The translations under genes were made by a program, and so were the position numbers. Of a stretch of DNA of 64,000 bases, positions 34,603-43,546 are shown piece by piece; position 1 is the stretch's first letter, and each line of letters opens with the position of its first letter. The DNA lies in assembly GCA_965198905.1 (NCBI GenBank), contig OZ240678.1, forward strand, positions 372,001 to 436,000. Direction: 5' to 3'. This DNA is from CAHJWH01 sp965198905. Lineage in GTDB: Bacteria > Pseudomonadota > Alphaproteobacteria > Caulobacterales > Caulobacteraceae. The notes beneath the pieces were generated by a model. It worked only from the letters and a program-made list of their open reading frames with translations. It was not told the origin of the DNA and searched no databases.

Positions 34603-35708
34603 GCGGCAGACCTCTGGGCGGCGGACTTCTGGGCAACGCGGCGACGCAGGCGTGCTAGCCGGCGCAGCCGCCGCCAGAAGCGGGTCTTCTGCGGCTCAGG
34701 GTAGGGCTGCAGGTTGAGGACGAACTCCTCGGCCGACTGGCGCCAGGAGAAGGTCTCCGCGTAGCGTCGCACATGGCCCCGATCGATCTTCAGGCAGTCC
34801 AGGCAGGCCTGGCGCAGGTCGTCGTTCACCTCGCCCGCGCCCGATCCCGGGATGATGTCGATCGGTCCCGGGGCGGGATAGGCCGCCACCGGAACCCCCG
34901 CCGCCATCGCCTCCAGGATCACCAGGCCAAAGGTGTCCGTCAGCGAGGGAAACGCCAGCACGTCGGCATGGGCGTAGTAGGCGGCCAGCTCCTCGCCTGA
35001 CTTCGTGCCGACGAAAAGGGCGTCCGGGTAGCGGGCGTGCAGCGACTCCCGCGCTGGCCCATCGCCCACCACTACCTTGGTCCCCAGCAGGTCCAGGGCC
35101 AGGAAGGCCTCGATGTTCTTCTCCGGCGCCACGCGGCCGACGTTGAGGAAGATCGGCCGGGCGACGCCCTCCAGCACCTGCGGGAACTCGGCCTCGCGAT
35201 CGGGATGGAACAGCACCGTGTCAACCCCGCGCGACCAGGGCGATAGGTTTCGGAAGCCTCGCCGGGTCAGCTCCTCGCGCATGGTGGGCGTGGCCACCAT
35301 CACCCGCCCAGACGCCCGGTGGAACCAGCGCATATAGGCGTACCCCGCCGACAGCGGCGCGGGGAAGCGCGCCGCCAGATACTCCGGAAAGCGCGTGTGG
35401 TAGCTGGTGGTGAAGGGCAGCTTCCACTCCAGACAAAGCCGGCGCGCGGCCAGGCCGAGCGGACCCTCGGTGGCCACGTGGATGGCTTCCGGCTCAAAGG
35501 CCTTGAACCGCTCCTGCATCGCCTCGTAGGCCCCGATGGCCAAGCGGATTTCGGGATAGCTCGGCATGGCCATGGTCTTGAACTGGTCCGGCGAGACCAC
35601 CTCGACCTCGTGACCCATGGCACGGCACTCGGCGACAGTGCGGGTCAGGGTGCGGACAACCCCGTTCACCTGAGGCTCCCAGGCGTCGGTGACGAGAAGT
35701 ATCCGCAT
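34596..35708 (-). CDS. GT4-type glycosyltransferase
   Basis: 370 residues with the GT-B fold. The N-terminal half begins MRILLVTDAWEPQVNGVVRTL. The donor-binding half has NVGRVAPEKNIE and FPSLTDTFGLVILEAMAAGVPVAA with the E-x7-E motif. It resembles the sugar-nucleotide mannosyl-/glucosyltransferases that build glycolipids (MgtA/alpha-mannosyltransferase group). The target is not shown. The C-terminus carries a basic stretch and a KSAAQRSAAQ repeat. It faces the TonB receptor end to end. Confidence 0.9.
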   Translation of the reverse strand: MRILLVTDAWEPQVNGVVRTLTRTVAECRAMGHEVEVVSPDQFKTMAMPSYPEIRLAIGAYEAMQERFKAFEPEAIHVATEGPLGLAARRLCLEWKLPFTTSYHTRFPEYLAARFPAPLSAGYAYMRWFHRASGRVMVATPTMREELTRRGFRNLSPWSRGVDTVLFHPDREAEFPQVLEGVARPIFLNVGRVAPEKNIEAFLALDLLGTKVVVGDGPARESLHARYPDALFVGTKSGEELAAYYAHADVLAFPSLTDTFGLVILEAMAAGVPVAAYPAPGPIDIIPGSGAGEVNDDLRQACLDCLKIDRGHVRRYAETFSWRQSAEEFVLNLQPYPEPQKTRFWRRLRRLARLRRRVAQKSAAQRSAAQ

Positions 35709-36037
35709 CAGCCGCGCAACTCCACCCGCACCCCCGGCGATCCAAACCGCCCGCCGTCAGAAGACCTCACCGCCTCGCGCCCCGTCCAGCCCCAACCACG
35801 CTCGACCGGCGGGCCTCGCCGCTCACCCGCGGACCGTCCAAGCCGCGTGGAGGCGCGTTCCGCGGCGACTGCCGGGGTTGGGCCTATAGGATCAAAGCCT
35901 GATCCTGGCGAGGTCTTTCCCCCTCGAACCGACCCCGGCAGGTCGTTCTTTCGCAGTTTTTGTCAAATCGAACCTAGGCTAACGGCGCCGACGCTCTTAT
36001 CTGCGTGTTCGTTGCAGTGCAGCATTTAGGTTTGAAC
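35709..36037. other. Intergenic region between GT4 and TetR genes
   Basis: 329 nt with no coding signal. The part nearest the TetR gene contains a promoter candidate and the AACCTA (35971) / TAGGTT (about 36027) inverted pair, which may relate to autoregulation. Nothing else was seen. Confidence 0.4.
35960..35985 (+). promoter_or_regulatory. Candidate promoter of the TetR gene
   Basis: TTGTCAA at 35960-35966 is followed, after 11 nt, by GCTAAC, which partly matches the Caulobacter housekeeping promoter TTGACGS-N10-14-GCTANAWC. The gene starts about 53 nt further on. Confidence 0.4.
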
Positions 36038-36721
36038 ATGGATGCAGCTGTCGGCAGGCTCGACGATCACACCCCCGAGGCGACGCTGGAAAGCCGTCCG
36101 CGCCAAGCGGGCGACAGCCCCAAGTCCCTGCGCACCCGCGCGCGCATCCTGGACCAGGCCATGCGGCTGTTCGCGGAGATCGGCTATCATCCCGCCGGAA
36201 ACGCGGTGATCGCCGAGGCGTCTAGCCTGACCCGCGGGGCCATGCTCTACCACTTCTCCAGCCGTGAAGCCTTGCTCGACGCGGTGATCCCGCACATCCA
36301 GGCCGCCCGGGCGCGCCTGTTCGAGGACGCCGCAGGCCAGACCCCGCCCGGCGTGGACCGAACGGAGTACGCCATCGACAGCTATTGGCGGCTGCTGCAC
36401 GAAGCGCCGTTCGTCGCCTTCGCGGAACTGGAGGCGGCGGCCCGCACCGATGCGCCCCTGCGCGAGCGGCTGCGCGGCGCCCAGGTCGCCTTCGATCGCA
36501 ACCAGATCAGCGAGCACATGGCCGGGCTAGTCCAGGCCGGGGAGGCCCCCCGCTTCCAGGCCTCTCGCGACCTCGCCCGATTCGTGCTCGAGGGGCTGTC
36601 GCGGGCGCACCTGGCTCACGAGCCCGACGCAAGGACGGAACGTCTGCTGGCCGTGGTCAAACGGGCCGCCCGGATGCTCAACCGCAAGGGTTCGGTCGCC
36701 GACCTCTGGCCCGAAGGGTAG
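36038..36721 (+). CDS. TetR-family transcriptional regulator
   Basis: 227 residues using the Met at 36038. The N-terminal helix-turn-helix spans about 30-75 (RTRARILDQAMRLFAEIGYH, then VIAEASSLTRGAMLYHFSSREALLDAV). A C-terminal ligand-binding domain follows. The likely target is nearby or its own gene; no divergent partner is adjacent. A Met 33 nt upstream is possible, but the chosen one has AGG spaced about 8 nt. It is convergent with ccmI. Confidence 0.9.
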   Translation: MDAAVGRLDDHTPEATLESRPRQAGDSPKSLRTRARILDQAMRLFAEIGYHPAGNAVIAEASSLTRGAMLYHFSSREALLDAVIPHIQAARARLFEDAAGQTPPGVDRTEYAIDSYWRLLHEAPFVAFAELEAAARTDAPLRERLRGAQVAFDRNQISEHMAGLVQAGEAPRFQASRDLARFVLEGLSRAHLAHEPDARTERLLAVVKRAARMLNRKGSVADLWPEG

Positions 36722-36737
36722 GGCGACGGGCTAAGGG

Positions 36738-37895
36738 TCAGCCCGCAGCGGGCCGGGGCGCGGCCTCCGCTTCGATCGGCGCGAGCACCAGCGGTCTGCC
36801 GGCGAACAGTCGGCGCGCCTGGATCAGCGCCTTCTGTTGGGCGCCGCGGTCGCCCAGCACCCCGTAGGAGCGCACGAGCCGCTTCCAGCCCTCAGGGTTG
36901 TCCGGATTGGCCCGAAGCTCCGCGGCCTGGCGATCGACCATGGCGTGGATAAAGGCCGCCTGCGGGCCGAGCGCAACGTCGGCGGCGGGCGACCCGGCGA
37001 AAGGCGTACCCGCAGCGCCGGCCCCGTCGTCCGACGACGTGGCGCCGAGGACGCCGCCGCCCTGCACGTGGGAAATCTCAGAGAGCAGCGCCATGCGGCG
37101 CGGGTCGTCCAGGGGCAGGTCGGCGAGCAGCGCGCGCCAGTCCGCCAGCCCGGCGGTCGTATCGCCTGCAGCGACCTGGGCGCGGCCCAGATAGTAGCGG
37201 GCCGGGGCGTTGCGGGGGTCGAGCTTTACGGCCTGCTGAAAGGCGGCGGCGGCCTGGGGCGTGACCTTGCCCTGGGCGTCCATGACCAGCGCGTCGCCCT
37301 CCGCGGCCCACAGGCCGGCGCGCCCGGGGTCGAGCGTCACCGCCGTGGCGAAGGCGCGGCCTGCGTCGAACCCGTCGCCGGCAGCCATCTCGGCCCGCCC
37401 CAGATAGTCGAAGACCTGGGGATCGTGCGGTCGGCTCTTGGCGATCTCGCGCAGCACGGCGGCCATGCGGGTGGGGTCCAGCGTGCCCGGGTCCGCACGG
37501 CGCCAGCCCGCCAGCCGGGTGGCGTAGGGCTGATCCTTCAGCCCCGGCGCGCCCAACAGCAGATAGCAGCCCAGCGCCGCCCCGGCCGTGGCGACGGACG
37601 CGAGGACCACCGCCAGCCGGCTGCCCCGGCCGCCGACGCGCTCCGGCGCGACCCTGGCGTCCGCGGTGCGCAGCAGGCGCCGTCCGGCCTCGGTGCGCGC
37701 GGCGCGCAGCTCCTCCGCCCCCAGCAGGCCTTCCGTGGCCTGACCGTCCAGCTCTGCGAGCTGGCGGCGATAGACGGACAGCGCAGGGTCCTCGACACTG
37801 GACTGGGCCCTGCGCGCCACAGAGCCGGCCCGCGCGATCACCAGCGCGGCGGCGGCCGCGGCCAACAGGCCGGTGACGATCCAGAACACCCACAT
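36738..37895 (-). CDS. ccmI: Cytochrome c biogenesis protein CcmI
   Basis: 385 residues. A first transmembrane helix (1-22) and a second (about 98-118) flank the cytoplasmic leucine-zipper-like loop with DPALSVYRRQLAELDGQATEGLLG, the CcmI/CycH signature. The remaining C-terminal half is TPR repeats in the periplasm (YYLGRAQVAAGDTTAGLADW). CcmI acts as an apocytochrome c chaperone feeding the heme ligation complex CcmF/H. Usually it leads a ccmIEFH cluster, but ccmE, ccmF and ccmH do not follow it here. It lies about 48 nt after the histidine kinase on the same strand. Confidence 0.9.
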   Translation of the reverse strand: MWVFWIVTGLLAAAAAALVIARAGSVARRAQSSVEDPALSVYRRQLAELDGQATEGLLGAEELRAARTEAGRRLLRTADARVAPERVGGRGSRLAVVLASVATAGAALGCYLLLGAPGLKDQPYATRLAGWRRADPGTLDPTRMAAVLREIAKSRPHDPQVFDYLGRAEMAAGDGFDAGRAFATAVTLDPGRAGLWAAEGDALVMDAQGKVTPQAAAAFQQAVKLDPRNAPARYYLGRAQVAAGDTTAGLADWRALLADLPLDDPRRMALLSEISHVQGGGVLGATSSDDGAGAAGTPFAGSPAADVALGPQAAFIHAMVDRQAAELRANPDNPEGWKRLVRSYGVLGDRGAQQKALIQARRLFAGRPLVLAPIEAEAAPRPAAG

Positions 37896-37943
37896 GGCCG
37901 CTCCCTAGCGCAGGGGCGCAGCCATGCGAAGCCGGCGCGTCGC

Positions 37944-39359
37944 TCAGCCTTCCGCGCGCGGAAGGTCGAGCTCGACCCGCAGGCCGCCGAGGCTGGAGCG
38001 TGACAGGGTCAGCGAACCGCCGTAGGCGCGCGCCAACTCGTCCACGATCGACAGGCCCAGGCCCGAGCCCGGCGCGCTCTCATCCAGCCGGGCGCCGCGC
38101 TTCAGCACTTCGCGCCCTTGATCTGCGTCCAGTCCTGGACCGTCGTCCTCCACGCTCAGCCTCATGCGCCCCGCCGCGGCCGGCTCGGCGACGGCGCGCA
38201 CCCGGGCTCGACAGAACTTGCACGCGTTCTCCAACAGGTTGCCCGCGATCTCCTGAAGGTCCTGCCGCTCGCCCAGGAAAACCAGATCGTCCGCCTCCCA
38301 GTCCACGTCCACGCCCCGCGCCTGGAACATGCGCTCGAGGGTGCGGGCAATCTCGTCCAGCACCTCGGCCACGGGCGTCCGCTCGCCGGAGCCTTGCGAG
38401 CGGGCGGCGGCGCGGGCTCTACGTAGGTGGTGCTCCACCTGGTGGCGCATGGCTTCAGCCTGGCGATCGACCACCTCGGCGAGGGGGCTCGGATCGCCTT
38501 CGGCCTCCGCCAGCATCACCGAGATCGGGGTCTTCAGCGCATGCGCCAGATTGCCGACGTGGGTGCGCTGGCGCTCCACCACCTGCTGGTTGTGGTCGAG
38601 CAGGGCGTTCAGCTCGTGGGCCAGGGGCGCCAGCTCGGACGGGTAGGCGCCCGCCAAGCGCTGCGCCCGGCCCTGGCGCACGCCGGCCACCTCCCGGCGC
38701 ATGGCGAACAGGGGGGTGAGCCCCACCACCACCTGCACCACCACCGCCCCCACCAGCCCCACGCCCAGCAGCAGCAGGGCCGCGGCCGTGGTCCAGGCGA
38801 AGCGGCGGACGTCGCGATTCAGCGGCGCCCGGTTCTCCGCCGCCATGAACACCACCGGCGCCGCATGGCCCGGCAAAAAGGCCAGCAGCGCGACGGCCCG
38901 CAGCGGCTCGCGCCCGTCCTGCGCCGGACCCGTGGTGTCGTAATAGGTGGCGACCCCCGGCTTGGCCTGGAGCTGCGCCATCACCTTGGCCGGGGCGTTC
39001 AGCACCTGGTCCCACAGCGATCGCGACCGCGCGAGCGCGTGCAGCCGCCCATCGCCGGGCCAGTCGGCGATCTGCCAGTACTTGCCGGAATAGGCCCGGT
39101 TGGCGCGATCGTCGGTGAGCGGCGGCGCGCTGACCGCGCCATCCGCCTCCACGCCCGCGCCCGCGTAGAGCCCGTTGGCGAGGTCGGCCAGGTCGGTGTC
39201 GAACCGGGTGACCGCAGCGTGGTCGAACAGCAACGTCAGGGCCACGCCCATGGCCAGCAACAGCAGCACCGACCAGACCGCCGCCAGCCCCACCAGCCGC
39301 GCGACGAGCGAGCCCGGCTCGAACTCCGGCAGGCGACGCGGTCGGAACGAACGGATCAA
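37944..39359 (-). CDS. Sensor histidine kinase
   Basis: 471 residues, from TTG at 39359, which overlaps the response-regulator stop (TTGA). Two transmembrane helices (about 20-45 and 187-212) enclose a roughly 140-residue periplasmic sensor. A HAMP-like region is followed by the H-box NLAHALKTPIS, N-box (ENACKF), G1 (VEDDGPGL) and G2 (GSGLGLSIV). The architecture resembles PhoQ/FeuQ/ChvG-type kinases. It is expected to phosphorylate the preceding regulator. The input signal is unknown; the PepSY gene in the same run might be a partner. Confidence 0.93.
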   Translation of the reverse strand: MIRSFRPRRLPEFEPGSLVARLVGLAAVWSVLLLLAMGVALTLLFDHAAVTRFDTDLADLANGLYAGAGVEADGAVSAPPLTDDRANRAYSGKYWQIADWPGDGRLHALARSRSLWDQVLNAPAKVMAQLQAKPGVATYYDTTGPAQDGREPLRAVALLAFLPGHAAPVVFMAAENRAPLNRDVRRFAWTTAAALLLLGVGLVGAVVVQVVVGLTPLFAMRREVAGVRQGRAQRLAGAYPSELAPLAHELNALLDHNQQVVERQRTHVGNLAHALKTPISVMLAEAEGDPSPLAEVVDRQAEAMRHQVEHHLRRARAAARSQGSGERTPVAEVLDEIARTLERMFQARGVDVDWEADDLVFLGERQDLQEIAGNLLENACKFCRARVRAVAEPAAAGRMRLSVEDDGPGLDADQGREVLKRGARLDESAPGSGLGLSIVDELARAYGGSLTLSRSSLGGLRVELDLPRAEG

Positions 39360-40039
39360 GCGGCGCCCGGTCCCTCGCCCTTCAGCGGCAGGATGCGATA
39401 GCCGAGACCCCGCACCGTCTCGATCCGGTCCGGCCCGATCTTCTTGCGGAGGCGCCCGACGAACACCTCGATGGTGTTGCTGTCACGGTCGAAGTCCTGA
39501 TCGTAGAGGTGCTCCACCAGCTCGGTGCGGCTGATCACCCGCCCCTGGTGCAGCATCAGATAGTGCAGCAGGCGGTACTCCAGCGAGGTGAGGCGTAGCG
39601 GCTCGCCGTCCACGCTGGCCCGCGCCGCCTTGGGGTCGAGCCGCAGCGCCCCGCAGGACAGCGCCGGCTGGGCGTGACCGGCCGCCCGGCGCACCAGCGC
39701 CCGCAGCCTCGCCAGCAGCTCCTCGGTATGGAAGGGCTTGGTGAGATAGTCGTCGGCGCCGGCGTCGAAGCCCGCCACCTTCTCGCTCCAGGCGGCGCGG
39801 GCGGTCAGGATCAGCACAGGCGAGGCCATGCCGGCCTTGCGCCAGCGCTCCAGCACCGTCACCCCGTCAGTCTTGGGCAGGCCGAGGTCGAGCACCACGG
39901 CGTCGTAGGGCTCGGTCTCGCCCAGGAACTGCGCCTCCTCGCCGTCGAGGGCGTAGTCCACTGCATAGCCCGCATCGGCGAGCGACGCCTTGAGCTGGCG
40001 CGAGAGGTCGGGATCATCTTCCACTAGAAGGACGCGCAT
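39356..40039 (-). CDS. OmpR/PhoP-type response regulator
   Basis: 227 residues. The receiver has the acidic pocket E7/D8/D9, phospho-acceptor D51 (VVLDLGLPKTDG) and the conserved Lys in DDYLTKPF. The C-terminal winged helix (about 125-220) includes LTSLEYRLLHYLMLHQGRVISRTELVEHLY and IEVFVGRLRKK. GAGGAG precedes the ATG by 5 nt. It overlaps the kinase gene by 4 nt. The closest named class is PhoP/FeuP, but the regulon is unknown, so no symbol is given. Confidence 0.95.
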   Translation of the reverse strand: MRVLLVEDDPDLSRQLKASLADAGYAVDYALDGEEAQFLGETEPYDAVVLDLGLPKTDGVTVLERWRKAGMASPVLILTARAAWSEKVAGFDAGADDYLTKPFHTEELLARLRALVRRAAGHAQPALSCGALRLDPKAARASVDGEPLRLTSLEYRLLHYLMLHQGRVISRTELVEHLYDQDFDRDSNTIEVFVGRLRKKIGPDRIETVRGLGYRILPLKGEGPGAA

Positions 40040-40057
40040 CGTATCTCCTCAGACATC

Positions 40058-40636
40058 TCAGGGGCCGCCCTGCACGCCGAGCACGGCCCCGCTGCCCGCA
40101 TCGACCAGGTAGTCCCGCCGCCGTCCATCCTGGCCCGCCCAGCGCAGACGGTAGACGGAACGCCCGTTCGGCCCCGCTTCCAGGCCGGCGTCCAGCTCCC
40201 GACCCGGGGCGCGGCGGCGCACGGCCTCTATGGCCTGGCCGAGAGGGATGTGACGGCCTTCGCGCACCGCGCTTCGGACCTCGTTCTGCTCGGTGCGCCA
40301 GTCGCCTCCGAAAGCGCCGCCGCCGTATCCGCGGCCTGGGAAGGCTCGGGCCGGACCGCCATAGCCTGGACCGGCCGGATAGCCGCGGGCGCCGTAATCT
40401 GGCTGGCCGCCGCCATAACCATAGCGGGGTGGGGTAAAGCCACGTCCGTAACCGTCATCCGGTCCAGGTCCGCCATAGCCGCGAAACCCGCCGCGGGGTC
40501 CGCCATAGCGTCCCGGCGCTCCTGCGAACCCGCCGCCGCCCTGCCAGCCGCCGTGACGCGGCTGCGCCGCCGCGTCGAAGGCGGAAAGGTAAAGGCCCAG
40601 GATGGCCAGCAAGATCGCGAGGCTTCGCGAGATCAT
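40058..40636 (-). CDS. Exported PepSY-domain protein with Gly/Tyr-rich N-terminus
   Basis: 192 residues. A signal peptide (ending FDAAAQ) is followed by about 100 residues of glycine, tyrosine, proline and arginine repeats, then a C-terminal PepSY-type domain (HIPLGQAIEAVRRRAPGRELDAGL...RDYLVDAGSGAVLGVQGGP). PepSY proteins often modulate kinases or proteases in the envelope. It starts the minus-strand run PepSY - response regulator - kinase, 18 nt before the regulator, so it may be an accessory signal input. The start gives a clean signal peptide. Confidence 0.85.
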   Translation of the reverse strand: MISRSLAILLAILGLYLSAFDAAAQPRHGGWQGGGGFAGAPGRYGGPRGGFRGYGGPGPDDGYGRGFTPPRYGYGGGQPDYGARGYPAGPGYGGPARAFPGRGYGGGAFGGDWRTEQNEVRSAVREGRHIPLGQAIEAVRRRAPGRELDAGLEAGPNGRSVYRLRWAGQDGRRRDYLVDAGSGAVLGVQGGP

Positions 40637-40782
40637 GGCCGTGACTAGGGGCTCCAGGGACTGAATGCGCGCTGAACGGCCGAAGCTACCCGACCCGACC
40701 ACCGGAAAGGTGTCCACCGCGCAACAGCGGGGCTGGCCCCTAACGCACGACCCGTTCGGGCGAAATCGGACACGCCCTCGTT

Positions 40783-40864
40783 CGGCCTCATCCTGAGCTT
40801 GTCGAAGGACGAGGCCGCGGCAAGCCCGGTGGACACCTCGTACTTCGACAGGCTCAGGATGAGG
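40783..40864. repeat. REP-like repeat pair, family A
   Basis: A near-palindromic unit with core CCTCATCCTGAGCTTGTCGA at 40783-40817 is followed by an inverted, shorter unit at 40836-40864 (core TTCGACAGGCTCAGGATGAG). Further copies occur at 46172 and 63065-63161. The position, between two gene runs, fits a dispersed intergenic palindrome. Confidence 0.85.
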
Positions 40865-40899
40865 TGAATGCAAAAGTTTCCGTCTGAAGAAGGCAGACC

Positions 40900-41790
40900 C
40901 TAACGCACCGGCGTGTAGGGCCGCTCCTTGCGCCAGGTTTCGGCGAAGCGCTCCAGGTCGGGGTCGGTCTTTTCGGGCAGGGTGAGCACCAGATGCGCGA
41001 TCAGGTTGCCGCGGCGCCCCGTCGCCACATCGAACGCGCCTCGCCCCTTCAGCCGTAGCTGAGAGCCGGCGTTGGCGTGACGGGGGACGGTGAGCGTCAC
41101 CGCGCCGTCGGGAGTGGGCGCCTCGATCTTGGCGCCCAGCACCGCGTCGGGGATGGAGACGTGCAGGTCCATGTGCAGGTCCGCCCCCTCCTGCCGGAAC
41201 TGCGGGTGCGGGAGCACCGCCAGCTCGATCAGGGCGTCGCCCGCCGGCCCGCCGCCCCGCCCCGGATAACCCTGCGCGCGCAGCCGCAGCACCTGACCGT
41301 CGGCGGCCCCTTTGGGGATGGTGACGTCCAGCATACGGCCGTCGCCGAAGGTGATGCGCCGGGTGGCCCCGGCGATGGCCTCCTCCAGGTTGATCTCCAG
41401 CCTCGCCTGGACGTCGGAGCCACGCATGGCGAAGCCGCGCTGGCCCCGCCCGCGGCCGGCGAACATGCCGCCGAGGATGTCGTCGAGGTCCACACCCTCG
41501 AACCCGGCGGCGCCCGCAGCGCCGGGTCCGTAGGGCGAGCCGCGGAAGCCCTGAGGCGGCGCGTCGCGTCCGTCGGCGTCGATCTCGCCGCGGTCGAACT
41601 TGGCGCGCTTGTCCACATCGCCGACGATGTCGAAAGCGGCGCTGACGCGCTTGAAGCGTTCCTCGGCGGCCTTGTTGTCCGGGTTGCGGTCCGGGTGAAG
41701 ATCCTTGGCCAGCTTGTGGAAGGCCTTGCGCAGGTCGGCATGGCTCGCATCGCGCGCCACGCCGAGTTCGGAATACGGATCCTGCGCCAC
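40900..41790 (-). CDS. DnaJ-family co-chaperone (CbpA-like)
   Basis: 296 residues. The J domain (about 4-65) has the HPD motif in KDLHPDRNPDN. A Gly-rich linker follows, then the DnaJ C-terminal substrate-binding domain (GSDVQARLEINLEEAIAGA, VTIPKGAADGQVLRL, HPQFRQEGADLHMDL). There is no zinc-finger region, placing it in the type II/CbpA class. It stimulates DnaK ATPase and delivers clients. The start is GTG at 41790 with GAGG about 10 nt upstream. It stands separately from dnaK. Confidence 0.93.
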   Translation of the reverse strand: MAQDPYSELGVARDASHADLRKAFHKLAKDLHPDRNPDNKAAEERFKRVSAAFDIVGDVDKRAKFDRGEIDADGRDAPPQGFRGSPYGPGAAGAAGFEGVDLDDILGGMFAGRGRGQRGFAMRGSDVQARLEINLEEAIAGATRRITFGDGRMLDVTIPKGAADGQVLRLRAQGYPGRGGGPAGDALIELAVLPHPQFRQEGADLHMDLHVSIPDAVLGAKIEAPTPDGAVTLTVPRHANAGSQLRLKGRGAFDVATGRRGNLIAHLVLTLPEKTDPDLERFAETWRKERPYTPVR

Positions 41791-41918
41791 CTAGAAGCCA
41801 CCTCGACACGGGCGCACGCCGTCCGCGCGCTTGAAGGCGAGATTTAGGCCTATGGCCGCCTGGGGCAAGGGGCTGTGTGGCAGATAAGCCACATAGCCGC
41901 GGACGGCTGTGAATCGCA

Positions 41919-43154
41919 TCATTTGGCGCGCCTCGCGATCAGCACGGCGTTGAGTCCCCCGAAGGCGAAGGAGTTGGAGACCAGCGCCTCATACGCGATC
42001 GGCGTGGGCTCCAGAGCCAGGGGCACGTCGCACTCAGGGTCCGGCTCGAGCCAGTTCAGCACCGGGGGCGCCAGCCCGTGGTGCAGCGCCTGGAGGCCGA
42101 TGATGAACTCCAGCGCGCCGCCGCCGCCGATCAGGTGGCCGTGGGCGGACTTGGTGGCGATCACCGTCTTGCCGCTCATCTGCGGGCCGTAGACCGCGCG
42201 CATCGCCTGGGCCTCGGTCTTGTCGTTCAGCACGGTGCCGGTGCCGTGGCTGGAGATCAGCGCGGGCGCATCCAGGGCCAGCCCCGCGTCCAGGTGCGCG
42301 GCCCGGATCGCCGCCGCCGCGCCGTCGGCGTGAGGCGCGGTAAGATGGTGGGCGTCCGACGCGGTCCCGAGCCCAGCCATCTCCGCCAGCACCGGCGCGC
42401 CGCGCGCGCGGGCGTGAGCTTCGGACTCCAGCACCAGCATGGCCGCGCCCTCCCCCAGCACCAGCCCCTTGCGCCCAGCGGAAAAGGGCCGGCAGGTGTC
42501 GGCGGCCAGGGTCCGCAGCGCCACCCAGCCGAGCCAGGAGCCCAGCGTCAGGCACGCCTCGCCGCCGCCGACCAGCGCCACGTCGCAGCGCCCGGCGCGG
42601 ATCATGTGCATCCCCTCCCCGATCGCATGGGCGGAAGAGGCGCAGGCGCTGGACAGGCTGAAGGTCAGCCCATGCACTCCGAACAGCATGGACAGCTGGG
42701 CGGCCGGCGCGCTGACCATGGACTTGGGAATGGTCAGCGGGTGCACCGAGCCGAGCTTGCGGTCGTAGATGCGCGAGAAGCCTTCCTCGAAGGTGGCGTT
42801 GCCGCCGCTGCCCGCGCCGAACAGGATGGCGGTGCGGGTGTCCAGGCTTGGGTGGTCGAGCAACCCCGCGTGCTCCAACGCCTCGTAGGCCGCCGCCGCC
42901 GCGAACACCGACAGGGGATCGAGGTTGGCCAGCGCACGCGCGCCGAGCCTCTCCTGCAGTCGGGATAGGTCGAGCAGCGCGACCGCGGCGGCCGGACCCT
43001 GGAAGCTCAGCGCGGGATGGTCGCCGTAGCTGCGAGAGACGGTCTGGATACCACCCTCGCCCCGCGCCAGCCTGGCCCAGGTCGTGTCGACGCCCTGTCC
43101 GAGGCCCGAGACGCAGCCCAGCCCCGTGATGATGACCCGCGGCGCGTCAGCCAT
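41919..43154 (-). CDS. Beta-ketoacyl-ACP synthase (KAS II/FabF-like)
   Basis: 411 residues. Catalytic residues are Cys in SSACASSAHAIGEGMHMI, His in SSHGTGTVLNDKTEAQAM and His in KSAHGHLIGGGGALE, with the C-terminal SNSFAFGGLNAVLI. It condenses malonyl-ACP with an acyl-ACP. It directly follows an acyl carrier protein gene (24 nt), so it probably serves a specialised fatty acyl or polyketide-like chain on that carrier rather than bulk synthesis. The N-terminus is slightly shorter than typical FabF. No ketoreductase or dehydratase is adjacent. Confidence 0.92.
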   Translation of the reverse strand: MADAPRVIITGLGCVSGLGQGVDTTWARLARGEGGIQTVSRSYGDHPALSFQGPAAAVALLDLSRLQERLGARALANLDPLSVFAAAAAYEALEHAGLLDHPSLDTRTAILFGAGSGGNATFEEGFSRIYDRKLGSVHPLTIPKSMVSAPAAQLSMLFGVHGLTFSLSSACASSAHAIGEGMHMIRAGRCDVALVGGGEACLTLGSWLGWVALRTLAADTCRPFSAGRKGLVLGEGAAMLVLESEAHARARGAPVLAEMAGLGTASDAHHLTAPHADGAAAAIRAAHLDAGLALDAPALISSHGTGTVLNDKTEAQAMRAVYGPQMSGKTVIATKSAHGHLIGGGGALEFIIGLQALHHGLAPPVLNWLEPDPECDVPLALEPTPIAYEALVSNSFAFGGLNAVLIARRAK

Positions 43155-43178
43155 GCACAGCCGACGTCCGCCAGCGGC

Positions 43179-43418
43179 TCACGCGGCGTGGGCCTTGGCC
43201 AGCACCACGTCGACGAAGTCCTGCAGCGTCTTGGCGTGGGCGAAGTCGGTCTGCTCCACTACCACGCCGAACTGGTCCTCCAGCGCGAAGGTGACGCTGA
43301 TCATGTCGAGCGAGGCGATATCGAGTTCGTCCAGGCTCGCGGCCGGATCGAGCTTGGCGCGATCGGTCGGCACCTCCTTGGCGATGAGGTCCAGCACTTG
43401 GTCCGCCGTCAACGCCAT
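43179..43418 (-). CDS. Acyl carrier protein (non-canonical)
   Basis: 79 residues with the four-helix ACP pattern. The phosphopantetheine Ser is S36 in LDIASLDMISVTF; the usual DSL reads ASL here. The acidic helix II (FALEDQFGV) is retained. It lies directly upstream of the ketosynthase on the same strand, so the two are probably a dedicated pair. The housekeeping ACP should be encoded elsewhere near fabF/fabG. Hypothetical uses include lipid A, sphingolipid or other envelope acyl chains. Confidence 0.85.
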   Translation of the reverse strand: MALTADQVLDLIAKEVPTDRAKLDPAASLDELDIASLDMISVTFALEDQFGVVVEQTDFAHAKTLQDFVDVVLAKAHAA

Positions 43419-43546
43419 GGCCGATCCTCATCGGGCATGACGCCCCGTTGCAAAGCATAGCGGGGGAGGAGGCGGGCGGTAAGGGGTTTGAAGTTGATCC
43501 GAATCCCATCTGTCACGTTGGAGCCCCGAACCCACCGGACCTGAAC

